Of a stretch of 64,000 nt of DNA, positions 26,433 to 35,295 are shown one piece after another. Each line of letters starts with the position of its first letter. Positions within the stretch are counted from its first letter, which is position 1. The DNA comes from Oscillospiraceae bacterium MB08-C2-2 (lineage in GTDB: Bacteria; Bacillota; Clostridia; Oscillospirales; Ruminococcaceae). The stretch spans positions 1,510,944 through 1,574,943 of the forward strand of contig CP141729.1 of the NCBI GenBank assembly GCA_035621215.1. The letters are read 5' to 3'. The translations under genes were made by a program, and so were the position numbers. The notes under the pieces are model-generated. The model saw only the letters and a list, made by a program, of their open reading frames with translations. It was not told the origin of the DNA and made no database searches.

Positions 26433-27281
26433 TTACTCCTTTGCGCCCGAGGCCATAATACCCTGCTCCAGATAGCTCTGCCCATAGAGAAAAACCAATA
26501 TGGAGGGCAGCAGCGTGATCACCGAAGCCGCCAAAGCCAGACCGATTTTCCCCGCTGTAATCTGGGGCAGATATAGCGAAAGGGGCCACAGGGTTTTGCT
26601 TTTTAAAAAGGTCATGGGCTGCTCAATGAGATTCCAGTATTCCAGAAATCCCAGCACCATAGCCGCCGCCACACCGTTTTTGCCCATAGGCAGGCCGATG
26701 TGGAAAAAAATCTGCCAACTGCTTGCACCATCGATTTGCGCCGCTTCAATAACCGATTGGGGAATGGCCTTAAAAAAGCGATGCATAATGAAAATGGGAA
26801 AGGTAGAAAAAATTGCCGGGAGCAGGATGCTCCAATGGGTATCCAAAAGCCCTGTTCCGTCCATGACCAGATAGCTGGAAACCATGGTAACCTGAAAAGG
26901 CATCAGCATCAGGATAATATACAGTGTAAAAAGCCCCCGGCTTCGCCGCCCGGAGCACCGGGCAAACCACCACGCCGCCGGGATTGCCACAAAGGTCTGG
27001 CCCAGCAGAGAGCCTGCCGCCAGCTTCACCGAATTCCAAAACATCACAAAGAATTCAGGGGAATCCAGCAAAAGCTCCACATAAGGGGCCAGTGTAGGGT
27101 AACAGGGCAAAAGCCGCCAGAAGGCATACCCGGGTGTATCCGAAAGCACAGGCCCCAGATATCCGCTCAGCTCAAGGGCACTCATGAGTGAACCGCCCCC
27201 CAGAAAAGCCAAAGGCAGCCACACCAGAAGGGATAAGGCCAGAGGCAAAGCCCCCGGTAAAAGTTTTCGTATCCATTTCAA
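26433..27281 (-). CDS. Sugar-type ABC permease, MalG-like
   Basis: 282 aa with about six membrane helices and the binding-protein-dependent permease EAA loop VIEAAQIDGASSWQIFFHIGLP. Typical partner of a MalF-type protein. I place the start at a TTG (27279-27281) because AAGGAGG ends 9 bp upstream, just inside the end of the preceding gene; the in-frame ATG at 27308 overlaps the upstream gene by 23 bp and the ribosome site itself. Stop is followed after 4 bp by the HlyD-like gene. Confidence 0.85.
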   Translation of the reverse strand: MKWIRKLLPGALPLALSLLVWLPLAFLGGGSLMSALELSGYLGPVLSDTPGYAFWRLLPCYPTLAPYVELLLDSPEFFVMFWNSVKLAAGSLLGQTFVAIPAAWWFARCSGRRSRGLFTLYIILMLMPFQVTMVSSYLVMDGTGLLDTHWSILLPAIFSTFPIFIMHRFFKAIPQSVIEAAQIDGASSWQIFFHIGLPMGKNGVAAAMVLGFLEYWNLIEQPMTFLKSKTLWPLSLYLPQITAGKIGLALAASVITLLPSILVFLYGQSYLEQGIMASGAKE

Positions 27282-27285
27282 GGCC

Positions 27286-28176
27286 TTAGTCCTCCTTATC
27301 CCATGCACGGCGCAGCAGCATAATTAAGCCCAAAATCACTAGCGCCACCACCACAGCGGCGGCAGAAAGCTTATCCATAGAAAGCTCCCGGAACCAGTTG
27401 TTAAAAAGGTGCTGGAGCTGATAGATGCTGGTGTGGGGGTAATCTCCCCCAATGAGATAAGCCTCCCGGAACACCTTAAAGGCATTGATCAAGGAGAGCA
27501 CCAACAGGGTATATAAGGTAGGCAGAAGGTTTGGCAGGGTGATCCAGAAAAACATCTGCACATTGCCCGCTCCATCCACGCGGGCGGCTTCATACAGTGA
27601 GGGAGAGATACCCGCCAGCCCGGCCAGCCACAGCACCACACAGTAGCCAAGATTCTTCCAGATATAGCTGCCCACCAGCACCCAAAAAGCCATGGGGCTA
27701 TCCATCCAGCTGACTGCGCTGCCTCCCGCCCCAGTAAGCCAGCCGTTGGTCAGGCCCTGCCCATCAAAAAGCACCTGCCACAGCAGCACCACCGAGGCCA
27801 CCGGAACCGCCATAGGGATCAGCAGGCTGGTTTTGAAAAGGGCTGCCCGCTCCCCCAGCGCATACAGGCAAAGGGCAACCACAAGCGAAAGGGCAAGCAG
27901 AATGGGAATGCACACCCCCAGAAAGCGTCCGGTATTGGCAGCAGCCAGCCGAAAGGCCTTGTTGGCAAAAACCGCTGTATAGTTGGCAAAGCCCACCGCC
28001 TGACCACCCATAGCCGAAGCAAAGGAGCGCCGCAGAACATCCCCAAAGGGAACCAGCACAAACAGGGTAACACCCATAAGGCTGGGCAGCAAAAACCAAG
28101 GGTTGGTGCCCCCAGAGGGGCGCCGCATTTTTATCTTCTGTTTGATTTTGCCTTCCCCCTTGCTTCCAATGCCCAC
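27286..28176 (-). CDS. Sugar-type ABC permease, MalF-like
   Basis: 296 aa, six membrane helices, EAA loop SLYEAARVDGAGNVQMFFWITLP near residue 190-210. Pairs with the MalG-like protein to form the membrane channel. The GTG at 28176 is used; an ATG 16 codons later (MRRPSGG) is an alternative, and neither has a strong ribosome site. Lies 22 bp after the solute-binding protein stop, so one operon. Confidence 0.86.
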   Translation of the reverse strand: MGIGSKGEGKIKQKIKMRRPSGGTNPWFLLPSLMGVTLFVLVPFGDVLRRSFASAMGGQAVGFANYTAVFANKAFRLAAANTGRFLGVCIPILLALSLVVALCLYALGERAALFKTSLLIPMAVPVASVVLLWQVLFDGQGLTNGWLTGAGGSAVSWMDSPMAFWVLVGSYIWKNLGYCVVLWLAGLAGISPSLYEAARVDGAGNVQMFFWITLPNLLPTLYTLLVLSLINAFKVFREAYLIGGDYPHTSIYQLQHLFNNWFRELSMDKLSAAAVVVALVILGLIMLLRRAWDKED

Positions 28177-28198
28177 TCTTTTTATCTCAGCCTAGCAT

Positions 28199-30475
28199 CT
28201 ATTCCGCCAGATAAAGCTCCAGCTTGGAGGCCAGCCCGGCAAGGGTTTCCTCCAAGGATTTTTCACCCTGAAAATAAGGCTCTGTCTGCTCAATCAAAAT
28301 CTGGCGTACCACTGTATCCACAGGAGCGGAAACCGAAACCGCCTTGATCATGGCAAGATAAGCCTGCATATTTTCTTCCTCTGGCCATTTGTACTGAATA
28401 GCCATCGACTTATAAACCTCCCCTTCACCGTCCTCATCATCGGTGGCAAAGGAAATAGAAATATAAGAACCGTCGTCGTCTTCAGAAAAGGGGGATACAC
28501 TGTTTTTCTCCAAAGCCTGCACATTCACCGGCAGGCCATCCGCAAAATCGTTGACCAGCACCTGGGATCTGAGCACCGTTTCCACAAAAGCCCGAGCCTC
28601 ATCCGGCTGACCGGAGGCCGCGGTAACGCCGAGGATGGTTCTGGGCACAAACACCCCCGATGAAGGGAACACCGTGACATGGCCCTTTTCCATTTGCGTG
28701 ATAGCCGCATCCGGCCCGGCTAAATCCGCCAGACTGTTGAGAGCGCCAAGACCGGCGCCGATGCCCTGGCCTTTCCAATAAAGTGCCTGTTCCAGCATAT
28801 CTTCGCCTACATACAGTTCGTCCAAACCTTTTTCCCGAAGCTTTTCGGCTATGCGGCCCATTTGGGCTAAATCCACAGCGAAGGCCTGCTGATCCAGTGT
28901 GCCATCCTCTAAAAACCAGCTTTTCCCATGTGTGGAGTAAAACACCTCCATAAACTGCGCCGGGTGCACCCCAAGGGTGAAGTCTCCCCGTTTTTCCAGC
29001 CAATTCGCCAACTGCTCCATAGTTTCAAGGGGCTGTTCCTGTTCCCCCAGCAGAACCGGTACCGAGAACCGTGCGGGAATGGCATAGATATGGTTATCCT
29101 CTTCAAAGGCATTCACGATGTGAGGCAAAAATTCCCCGGATTGTGCCTTTTCGCTGACAACATCCTTTAAATCCGCCAGCACACCCCGCTTGACATAGCT
29201 TTCCACCGGAATACCATCCAGCACCAGCACATCCGGGCCCTTGCCTGCCAGAATCTGTGTAGAAAGGCTGCGCAGAGCATCGGCGGGTGTAATGCCGTCA
29301 CTCCCTGTTATGCCCACCTGATAATCCACCCGCACATCCGGGTTTGCCAGTTGGAAGACACCCATAGCCTGCCGGATGGTTTGGTTATCTTCCAACGAAT
29401 AAACGCTCAACTGGGTGCTGGGCAGCCGGGGAATGGTGGCATCAAAGGTATAGCGCAGCAGGCGAAAACCCTCCTCCCGCTGGCGGCAAAACACAGTAAA
29501 GCTGCCATCTTGATTTTTAATAAGAGCAGAAGGGATTACACTGGGCATACTAAAGGAAACCAAATCCCCTTCAATAAGCCGTTCGGTCACCGCACCATCC
29601 AAAAGCATCCGGTAAAGCCCGGTGGAATCCACATAATAAAAGGCACCTTCCTCCCCGCTCCAGGTGAGAGCACGGCCCTTGCCCGATTGTTCCGATGTTG
29701 CGCCTTCGTAGGGCAGTTCCTCCAAAAGCTCACCGGTGCTCAGATCATACAGCTTTAACTGATTGTGAAGAGAAATTGCAAGCGTGTTCCCATAAGTAAG
29801 AAAATCTCCCTTATACTCCCGATCCTCTAAACCGTCATAGGTATATTTCAGCTTGCCATCTGCAAGGCTTGCCTGATGGATCGAAAAATGGTCATCCACC
29901 AGCAAATCCCCATTGGAGGCAAGGCGAAGCTGCCGAGGCTGGATGCCCTCCTCTGTGAAGGTAGGTTCATACCCCATCTCAGTTAAGGAAGCTGCATCTC
30001 CATGAAGAAAGCTATAGACAGGCTCCACCGGCTGGCTCTCCGCCTTCTCATCCGCCCTCGCCAATTCCTGTTCCATCACAGCCCTTGCATTGGTAATAGC
30101 CTGTAAATACAGATCCCCGCCAGAGGTGAAATCCGCCGCCACAACCACCGCATTATCCAGCTGAGAAATCCACGGCAATTCCACCGTATTCCAGGTTTTT
30201 CCATAATCGGCCGATTCCCAAACATCCCACGGCCCAATCATATTGTCGGCCGTGCGGTTGCCAATCAGGCGAAGCTTGCCATTTTCCAACTGGCGGAAGG
30301 ACTGAACATACCCTATGCCCTGCGGCAGCTCAAGCTCTTCTTCCATATACCGGCCCATGGCAACAGGATCAGTTTGGGCTTCGGAACCGAATGGCTGGCC
30401 GCTCTTTTGGCAGGCGGTCAGGGCCAGCAACAGGCTCAACCCCATTACCAGCACTTTTTTCAGGCTTTGTTTCAT
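28199..30475 (-). CDS. Large extracellular solute-binding lipoprotein with Asp-box N-terminal region
   Basis: 758 aa, almost twice the length of ordinary type-1 solute-binding proteins. A signal peptide with lipobox LTAC (Cys22) precedes about 340 residues that look like a beta-propeller: WESADYGKTWNTVELP contains the Asp-box (SxDxGxTW, residues 88-95), with later WD-like strands such as YVDSTGLYRML. From about residue 360 a solute-binding domain follows (LSVYSLEDNQTIRQAMGVF, GKGPDVLVLDGIPVE, YAIPARFSVPVLLG). It delivers ligand to the MalF/MalG pair. The ATG at 30475 follows GGAGG at 7 bp; the open frame extends 16 codons upstream without a ribosome site. First gene of its operon and divergent from the two-component system. 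Confidence 0.82.
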   Translation of the reverse strand: MKQSLKKVLVMGLSLLLALTACQKSGQPFGSEAQTDPVAMGRYMEEELELPQGIGYVQSFRQLENGKLRLIGNRTADNMIGPWDVWESADYGKTWNTVELPWISQLDNAVVVAADFTSGGDLYLQAITNARAVMEQELARADEKAESQPVEPVYSFLHGDAASLTEMGYEPTFTEEGIQPRQLRLASNGDLLVDDHFSIHQASLADGKLKYTYDGLEDREYKGDFLTYGNTLAISLHNQLKLYDLSTGELLEELPYEGATSEQSGKGRALTWSGEEGAFYYVDSTGLYRMLLDGAVTERLIEGDLVSFSMPSVIPSALIKNQDGSFTVFCRQREEGFRLLRYTFDATIPRLPSTQLSVYSLEDNQTIRQAMGVFQLANPDVRVDYQVGITGSDGITPADALRSLSTQILAGKGPDVLVLDGIPVESYVKRGVLADLKDVVSEKAQSGEFLPHIVNAFEEDNHIYAIPARFSVPVLLGEQEQPLETMEQLANWLEKRGDFTLGVHPAQFMEVFYSTHGKSWFLEDGTLDQQAFAVDLAQMGRIAEKLREKGLDELYVGEDMLEQALYWKGQGIGAGLGALNSLADLAGPDAAITQMEKGHVTVFPSSGVFVPRTILGVTAASGQPDEARAFVETVLRSQVLVNDFADGLPVNVQALEKNSVSPFSEDDDGSYISISFATDDEDGEGEVYKSMAIQYKWPEEENMQAYLAMIKAVSVSAPVDTVVRQILIEQTEPYFQGEKSLEETLAGLASKLELYLAE

Positions 30476-30523
30476 GGAAATTCCTCCAGTTTCATTCACT
30501 CTGCCTGCATTGTACCAAATCAA

Positions 30524-30561
30524 CCTCTAAGAATTCTGGAATCTTTAAAAGCTTTTAGAGG
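30524..30561. promoter_or_regulatory. Inverted repeat between the transport operon and the two-component system
   Basis: CCTCTAA (30524-30530) and TTAGAGG (30555-30561) face each other across 24 bp. It lies upstream of both divergent transcription units and could be the binding site of the OmpR-type regulator encoded at 30778, or a hairpin. Promoter boxes nearby are weak (TATACT at about 30589 plus strand). Confidence 0.35.
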
Positions 30562-30604
30562 AAAATTACAGACGGGCTGTGGTATACTTAGAACTATAGA
30601 AACC

Positions 30605-30739
30605 AAACTTGAAAACAAGCGCACTTGTTTTCCCGCTTTTTCAAAGCGGGAAAATGGCATACTAAGAGGCGAAAACTGCGCCTTTAGCGCAAAGCAAGCT
30701 CTGCTTGCTTTTGAAAACGATGGTTTCGTTTTCAAGTTT
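30605..30739. repeat. Palindromic element with 12-bp terminal inverted repeats
   Basis: Bounded by AAACTTGAAAAC (30605-30616) and its exact complement GTTTTCAAGTTT (30728-30739). Inside are hairpins GAAAACAAG/CTTGTTTTC, TTTTCCCGCTTT/AAAGCGGGAAAA, AAAGCAAGC/GCTTGCTTT and GAAAACGA/TTCGTTTTC. No coding capacity. It looks like a miniature inverted-repeat element and lies in the leader of the response regulator gene. Confidence 0.65.
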
Positions 30740-30777
30740 ATTGACTATATAATGAGTAAATCTTGCGGGAGGCTGCC

Positions 30778-31458
30778 ATGCGTATACTGATGATTGAGGA
30801 TGATCCCGACCTTTGCGAGATTATCGGCTTTGCCTTAACCCGGGAAGGCTATACCCTAGATCTTTGCAGCTCTGGGGATGAGGGGCTGGAATGGCTGCGC
30901 CAGCAGGCCCACGATCTTGTTCTGCTGGATCGGATGCTGCCGGGAACCGATGGCGTAACTTTGCTGAAAATGGCCCGGCAGGAGGGAATCACCACCCCTG
31001 TGCTGATGATGACCGCCTTGGGCCAGATTCACGAACGGGTGGAAGGGCTGGATAGCGGAGCGGATGACTATATTGTAAAGCCCTTTGCCGTGGAGGAGCT
31101 TTTGGCCAGAATACGGGCCATGAACCGCCGCCCCCGCAGCTGGGAAGGCGAACAGCGGCTGAGTCAGGGCGATGTGGTGTTTGATCCCATGCAAAAGTCA
31201 CTGGAATGCGGGGATACAAGCTGCAGCCTTTCCAAGCGGGAGGCCGATCTTCTGGAAATACTGCTGAAAAATTTTGGTCAGGTTCTGCCTCGATCCACTC
31301 TGTTTGCCCGGGTATGGGGGCCCTATGCTGAGGTGGAAGACGGCAATTTAGAAAACTACATTCATTTTATCCGTAAGCGTCTCCGCTCGGTGGGAAGCCG
31401 CCTGAATGTGGTAACCGTGCGGGGTGTGGGCTACTGTGTGGAGGATGGGGATGTTTAA
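30778..31458 (+). CDS. OmpR/PhoB family response regulator
   Basis: 226 aa. Receiver domain residues 1-115 with the acidic pair IEDDPD, phospho-acceptor Asp in LVLLDRMLPG (about residue 51) and the conserved Lys in DDYIVKPFAVEELLARI; C-terminal winged-helix domain with SLSKREADLLEILLKN and VVTVRGVGYCVE. The start is the ATG 5 bp after GGGAGG. It overlaps the sensor kinase gene by 8 bp. By position it probably controls the divergent solute-binding/permease operon. Confidence 0.92.
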   Translation: MRILMIEDDPDLCEIIGFALTREGYTLDLCSSGDEGLEWLRQQAHDLVLLDRMLPGTDGVTLLKMARQEGITTPVLMMTALGQIHERVEGLDSGADDYIVKPFAVEELLARIRAMNRRPRSWEGEQRLSQGDVVFDPMQKSLECGDTSCSLSKREADLLEILLKNFGQVLPRSTLFARVWGPYAEVEDGNLENYIHFIRKRLRSVGSRLNVVTVRGVGYCVEDGDV

Positions 31459-32731
31459 AAGACTACGCCTGCGCCTCACCGTGGTCTGCGCCTTGAGCAC
31501 CGGGCTGGTGCTGGCTGGGATGGCCATGGCCTCTCTCTATTTTTCGGCGGAGCAGCTGGAGCGCCAATCGGATCAGACCTTTCAAAGCAATCTGAATGCT
31601 ATTTTCTTTTATCTGCGCAGCCAGCAGGTGATTGACCACACGTGGCTGGGGCAGACAGAAGCGGATAACCGGCTTTACATCCGCATTGAAAGTGGCGAAA
31701 ATCCGCTTGTTTATACCGGCCAAAACCCGGTGCGGGAATTCTTGACCTCTTTGGCGCAGGAAAAAGCCCTGCGGGAATTCCAATTTGACAGCCGCCAGCC
31801 ACCTTCTACCACACTGGCGCCGGATATGGTGCTGTTTGAGCTTTCTGTGCCTCAAGGGAATTACCGGGCGGCGGTTTGCTCGGTTCCTTTTGGGCAAAAG
31901 TGGCTGGGTGTAACGGTTTTAAAGGATAAGAGCCCTGAGCTGGCCCAAGCCCGGCGGCTGGAAATTGTATTTTTGCTGTGTGTTTTAGTGGCGCTGGCTT
32001 GTCTGGCAGGTTTTGCGTGGATTTTTACCGGCATTGCCATTCGCCCCATTGAGGAGGCCCGGCGCAAACAAACCGAATTTGTTTCTGCCGCCTCCCATGA
32101 GCTTCGTTCTCCGCTGGCGGTCATCCGGGCCAGTGCGGAAACACTGCCCAGTGTCACAGCGGATAAGGTCCCCTATTTTTCTGAGAAAATTGAAAAAGAA
32201 TGCGTGCGTCTTTCCCGGCTCACAGGGGATTTGTTGCAGCTGGCGGGTGCGGATAGCCAGCGCTGGTCGGTTACACTGGCTCCCACCAACCCGGAAACAT
32301 TGGTGCTTTCGGCTGTGGAGCGCTTTGAAGAGCTGGCGGCCGGCAAGCATATTGCCCTTTCTGTCAAGCTGCCGGAACGCTCTATGCCCCGGATTTCCTG
32401 CGATGAACAGCGCATCCTGCAGCTTCTGACCATTTTGCTGGATAATGCCCTTTGCTATACCCCCGAAGGTGGAAAAATTCTTGTTTCCTCCTGCCTTTCC
32501 CGGCGTGGTATTGTATTCGGTGTAGCGGATAGCGGCCCGGGCATTCCCCCCGACCAACAGGAAAAAATTTTTGAGCGGTTTTATCGGGGTGAAGCCTCCC
32601 GCACCAGCAAAGCCCACTATGGCTTGGGTCTTTCCATTGCGCATGAAATTGCCCTGCTTCATAAGGGAAGTTTATCTGTGCAGGAGAGTCCTCTTGGCGG
32701 GGCACAGCTCGTTTTGCGGCTCCCTATATAA
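31451..32731 (+). CDS. Membrane sensor histidine kinase (HisKA / HATPase_c)
   Basis: 426 aa. Two membrane helices (about residues 13-33 and 170-195) flank an extracytoplasmic sensor of about 135 residues. Cytoplasmic part: H-box FVSAASHELRSPLAVIRAS with the phospho-His, N-box ILLDNALCYTPEGG, G1 VADSGPGIPP, F-box EKIFERFYRG and G2 YGLGLSIAHEI. Complete and apparently active. Starts at the ATG 31451, 6 bp after GGAGG and inside the end of the regulator gene. The ligand is unknown. Confidence 0.93.
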   Translation: MFKRLRLRLTVVCALSTGLVLAGMAMASLYFSAEQLERQSDQTFQSNLNAIFFYLRSQQVIDHTWLGQTEADNRLYIRIESGENPLVYTGQNPVREFLTSLAQEKALREFQFDSRQPPSTTLAPDMVLFELSVPQGNYRAAVCSVPFGQKWLGVTVLKDKSPELAQARRLEIVFLLCVLVALACLAGFAWIFTGIAIRPIEEARRKQTEFVSAASHELRSPLAVIRASAETLPSVTADKVPYFSEKIEKECVRLSRLTGDLLQLAGADSQRWSVTLAPTNPETLVLSAVERFEELAAGKHIALSVKLPERSMPRISCDEQRILQLLTILLDNALCYTPEGGKILVSSCLSRRGIVFGVADSGPGIPPDQQEKIFERFYRGEASRTSKAHYGLGLSIAHEIALLHKGSLSVQESPLGGAQLVLRLPI

Positions 32732-32790
32732 ATGCAGGCCGATGTGAATCATAAAAATTATAAAACTCAATTTACAACAAAGATAACTTA

Positions 32791-32838
32791 AAAGAAGATC
32801 CTGTTCATTTAAAATGACAGCGATCTTCTTTTTATTTT
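32791..32838 (+). terminator. Terminator of the two-component operon
   Basis: Stem AAAGAAGATC / GATCTTCTTT followed by TTATTTTT. Confidence 0.8.
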
Positions 32839-32952
32839 TCAACTGATTTGTAAAGCAAAAAAATGCAGAACTTCCTGCTGCTTCCAGCGGGAATAATCCA
32901 CATCAAAAGGGCGCAATATATTGCTGTGAATTCATCAATGAGGTGAAGTTTT

Positions 32953-33477
32953 ATGATTACAGTCGCCATTGCCGCAGACCATGATGATAAAAAATTCGGT
33001 TATACATTAAATCAAATTTTCAGCCGGTATTTTGCCCTGCAAAAAGAACAAGGCCTATCCCATTCCTTTGTGGTAAAGGATTTTGACAGCCTTTGCTCCG
33101 GTGGAGAAGTTCCGGAGGCCTTACTTATTATATACAAAAACATTTGCACCATAAAAAAAGAAAAGATTCCGTCCCAGGCTCTTGCCGTGGTGGATTCAAC
33201 CAACCGGGAGCTGGTTCATTTTGTTTCTAAAACCAAGCTGCCCGCCATTACCTGCGGCATGGCCTCTATGGATACCATCACACTTTCCAGCATAACCGAG
33301 GAAAGCGCTGTGATCAATTTGCAGCGCACCATAACCTGTCTGGATGGGCAGTTGGTGGAGCCGCAGGAAATCCCAATAAAGCTGCACAGTGCAGCCGGTA
33401 AATATGCGATCATGGCGGCTGCAGCCGCTTTAATTGCCAGTGGCTGCTTGGATATTTTGACTTCTGGAGGACTTTGA
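32953..33477 (+). CDS. Unknown protein, Mur-ligase-like C-terminal pattern
   Basis: 174 aa, preceded by GAGGTGAAG 5 bp before the ATG. I do not recognise it with confidence. The second half (ELVHFVSKTKLPAITCGMA, then SAVINLQRTITCLDG and KLHSAAGKYAIMAAAAALIASG) follows the order seen at the end of the central ATPase domain of Mur ligases (dinucleotide Asp, colour-change strand, ligand loop, NALAAIAAAL helix), but the Walker P-loop of a true Mur ligase is missing. It could be a degenerate or regulatory relative. Stands alone between a terminator and the spore protein gene, and could be sporulation-related. Confidence 0.55.
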   Translation: MITVAIAADHDDKKFGYTLNQIFSRYFALQKEQGLSHSFVVKDFDSLCSGGEVPEALLIIYKNICTIKKEKIPSQALAVVDSTNRELVHFVSKTKLPAITCGMASMDTITLSSITEESAVINLQRTITCLDGQLVEPQEIPIKLHSAAGKYAIMAAAAALIASGCLDILTSGGL

Positions 33478-33498
33478 CAATTTCTAAAAAAATTTCCA

Positions 33499-33528
33499 GT
33501 TATATAACAAAGCTCAATGCCTATACTA
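33499..33528 (+). promoter_or_regulatory. Possible SigG promoter of the SASP gene
   Basis: GTTATA (33499-33504), 17-bp spacer and TATACTA (33522-33528), one base off the CATnnTA form of forespore promoters. About 50 bp before the SASP start. Tentative. Confidence 0.3.
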
Positions 33529-33579
33529 ATATTGCAAACGTAAAGCAACAAAAAGTAATTCAAGGAGTGTAATAAAATT

Positions 33580-33768
33580 ATGGCTAACAAACCTATCGTT
33601 CCCGAAGCTAAGGAAGCTATGAACAAGTTCAAGATGGAATCCGCCAGCGAAGTCGGCGTGAATCTGAAGCAGGGTTATAATGGCGATTTGACTTCTAAGC
33701 AGGCCGGTTCTGTTGGTGGTCAGATGGTTAAGAAAATGATCCAGGCTTACGAGAATTCCATGAAATAA
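33580..33768 (+). CDS. Alpha/beta-type small acid-soluble spore protein
   Basis: 62 aa. SASPs coat and protect DNA in the dormant spore. Seen: the GPR-protease cleavage region KMESASEVGV (near consensus E-I-A-S-E-F), and the conserved C-terminal block LTSKQAGSVGGQMVKKMI. Normal length and composition. AAGGAGTG lies about 12 bp before the ATG. The presence of this gene shows that the host forms spores. A bidirectional terminator follows. Confidence 0.97.
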   Translation: MANKPIVPEAKEAMNKFKMESASEVGVNLKQGYNGDLTSKQAGSVGGQMVKKMIQAYENSMK

Positions 33769-33804
33769 GCTGGGTTTTAAATAACCTTCCGCTTTGCTTT
33801 GATG

Positions 33805-33839
33805 AAAAAATCCCTCCGGCCAAGGCCGAAGGGATTTTT
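33805..33839. terminator. Bidirectional terminator between SASP and AGCS genes
   Basis: Stem AAAAATCCCT / AGGGATTTTT with an inner GGC/GCC, and T-runs on both strands. It serves the convergent genes ending at 33768 and 33844. Confidence 0.85.
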
Positions 33840-33843
33840 CATT

Positions 33844-35196
33844 TCATTCCTTTTTGATGCCTTTCAAAACATGCCTTCGCAAAACAATAATGGCAATCAC
33901 ATTTGGCACCGCCATTACCACGTTTAAAAGGTCTGCCAGCAGCCACACCGTTTTCAGGCTGGAAACCGCCCCCCCAACAGCCACAAGAAGAAACAGCAGC
34001 CGGTAGATATTCAGGCAGAGCTCCTTCCCTGCTTTATCTCCCGCCAGATAAACAACAGCGCATTCGCCATAGTAGCTCCACCCCAGCAGCGTGGCAACAG
34101 CAAAAAACACCAGCGACAGGGTCAGGAACACGCCCCCTACAGGGCCAAAGGTGGATTCAAAGGCAAGTGCTGTCAACGGTGCACCATCCTCTCCGCTGAG
34201 CCATAGCGTTCCCCCGCCCGCTGTCAGCAAAACCAGCGCTGTAACGGTGCAGAAGAGAATGGTATCCAAAAAGATTTCGCCAATGCCCCACATCGCCTGA
34301 ATACGGGGGCTTTTGCAGTCTGCGGCCGCATGTGCCATGGGCGCCGACCCCATGCCCGCCTCGTTGGTAAAGATACCCCGCACGGTACCAAAGCGAAAGG
34401 CCTGCATAATGGTATAGCCTGCCACACCGCCCCCTGCCGCACGCAGGCGGAAGGCCTCGGTAAAGATCAAGCGAAAGGCCGCCGGAAGCTGCTCCCGGTT
34501 GAGATACAGCAGCATCCCCGCACCGGCCAGATAGGCAACCGAAATCAGTGGAATCACCGCTTCGGTGACCTTTCCAATGCGCTTGAGCCCTCCTAGAATG
34601 ACCATTCCGGTTATGACCGCTATTCCGATGCCGCTGATCAGAGGCGATATCCCAAAGGTATCCGCCATAGCCGTAGCCACCGAATTCACTTGGGTCATGT
34701 TGCCGCTGCCCAGCGACGCAGCAATGCAAACCACCGAAAAAATCACGGCCAGCCCTTTTTTCCCCATGGGCTTTTCCATATAATACATGGGCCCGCCCAC
34801 ATACCGCCCCTGCTGATTCTTCTGGCGGAACTTAACAGCCAAAAATATTTCGGCATACTTGGTCATCATTCCAAAAAAGCCGGTGACCCACATCCAGAAA
34901 ATAGCTCCCGGGCCGCCCGCTACAATGGCAGTGGCTACACCCGCAATGTTGCCAACCCCCATGGTTCCCGCCAAAGCTGTGGTCATAGCCTGAAAGGGGG
35001 AAATGCCTTTCTCTGTTTTTTCGGGTTTTTCCCAAAGGGTACCAAAGGTCTTGCGGATAATTTCCGGTGCTTTGCGGAACTGAAAAAACCCGGTTTTTAC
35101 TGTCAGATAAACGCCAAGGCCACAGAGCAGAAATACCATTGTTCCATTGACCAGAGCGCTTCCTGCCAGCCTTTCAATCCATTGGGCCAAAAACAT
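33844..35196 (-). CDS. Sodium:alanine symporter family (AGCS) amino acid carrier
   Basis: 450 aa, 10-11 membrane helices. AGCS proteins import alanine or glycine with sodium. Seen: FQAMTTALAGTMGVGNIAGVATAI, the family signature GGPGAIFWMWVTGFFGMMTKYAE following it, and GIFTNEAGMGSAPMAHAAA. Normal length and intact motifs. GGAGG lies 7 bp before the ATG. Monocistronic; a weak promoter TTGCCT-16-TATAGT lies at about 35222-35250 on the minus strand. Could supply L-alanine, which is also a germinant, but that link is only inference. Confidence 0.93.
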   Translation of the reverse strand: MFLAQWIERLAGSALVNGTMVFLLCGLGVYLTVKTGFFQFRKAPEIIRKTFGTLWEKPEKTEKGISPFQAMTTALAGTMGVGNIAGVATAIVAGGPGAIFWMWVTGFFGMMTKYAEIFLAVKFRQKNQQGRYVGGPMYYMEKPMGKKGLAVIFSVVCIAASLGSGNMTQVNSVATAMADTFGISPLISGIGIAVITGMVILGGLKRIGKVTEAVIPLISVAYLAGAGMLLYLNREQLPAAFRLIFTEAFRLRAAGGGVAGYTIMQAFRFGTVRGIFTNEAGMGSAPMAHAAADCKSPRIQAMWGIGEIFLDTILFCTVTALVLLTAGGGTLWLSGEDGAPLTALAFESTFGPVGGVFLTLSLVFFAVATLLGWSYYGECAVVYLAGDKAGKELCLNIYRLLFLLVAVGGAVSSLKTVWLLADLLNVVMAVPNVIAIIVLRRHVLKGIKKE

Positions 35197-35295
35197 AGCG
35201 TTTCCTCCATCTATGACTTTTGAAACCTGTACAACTATACATATGGCTTTGCGGCAGGCAAAAATGCCTATTCCATGCCCACATGTATAAAATTT

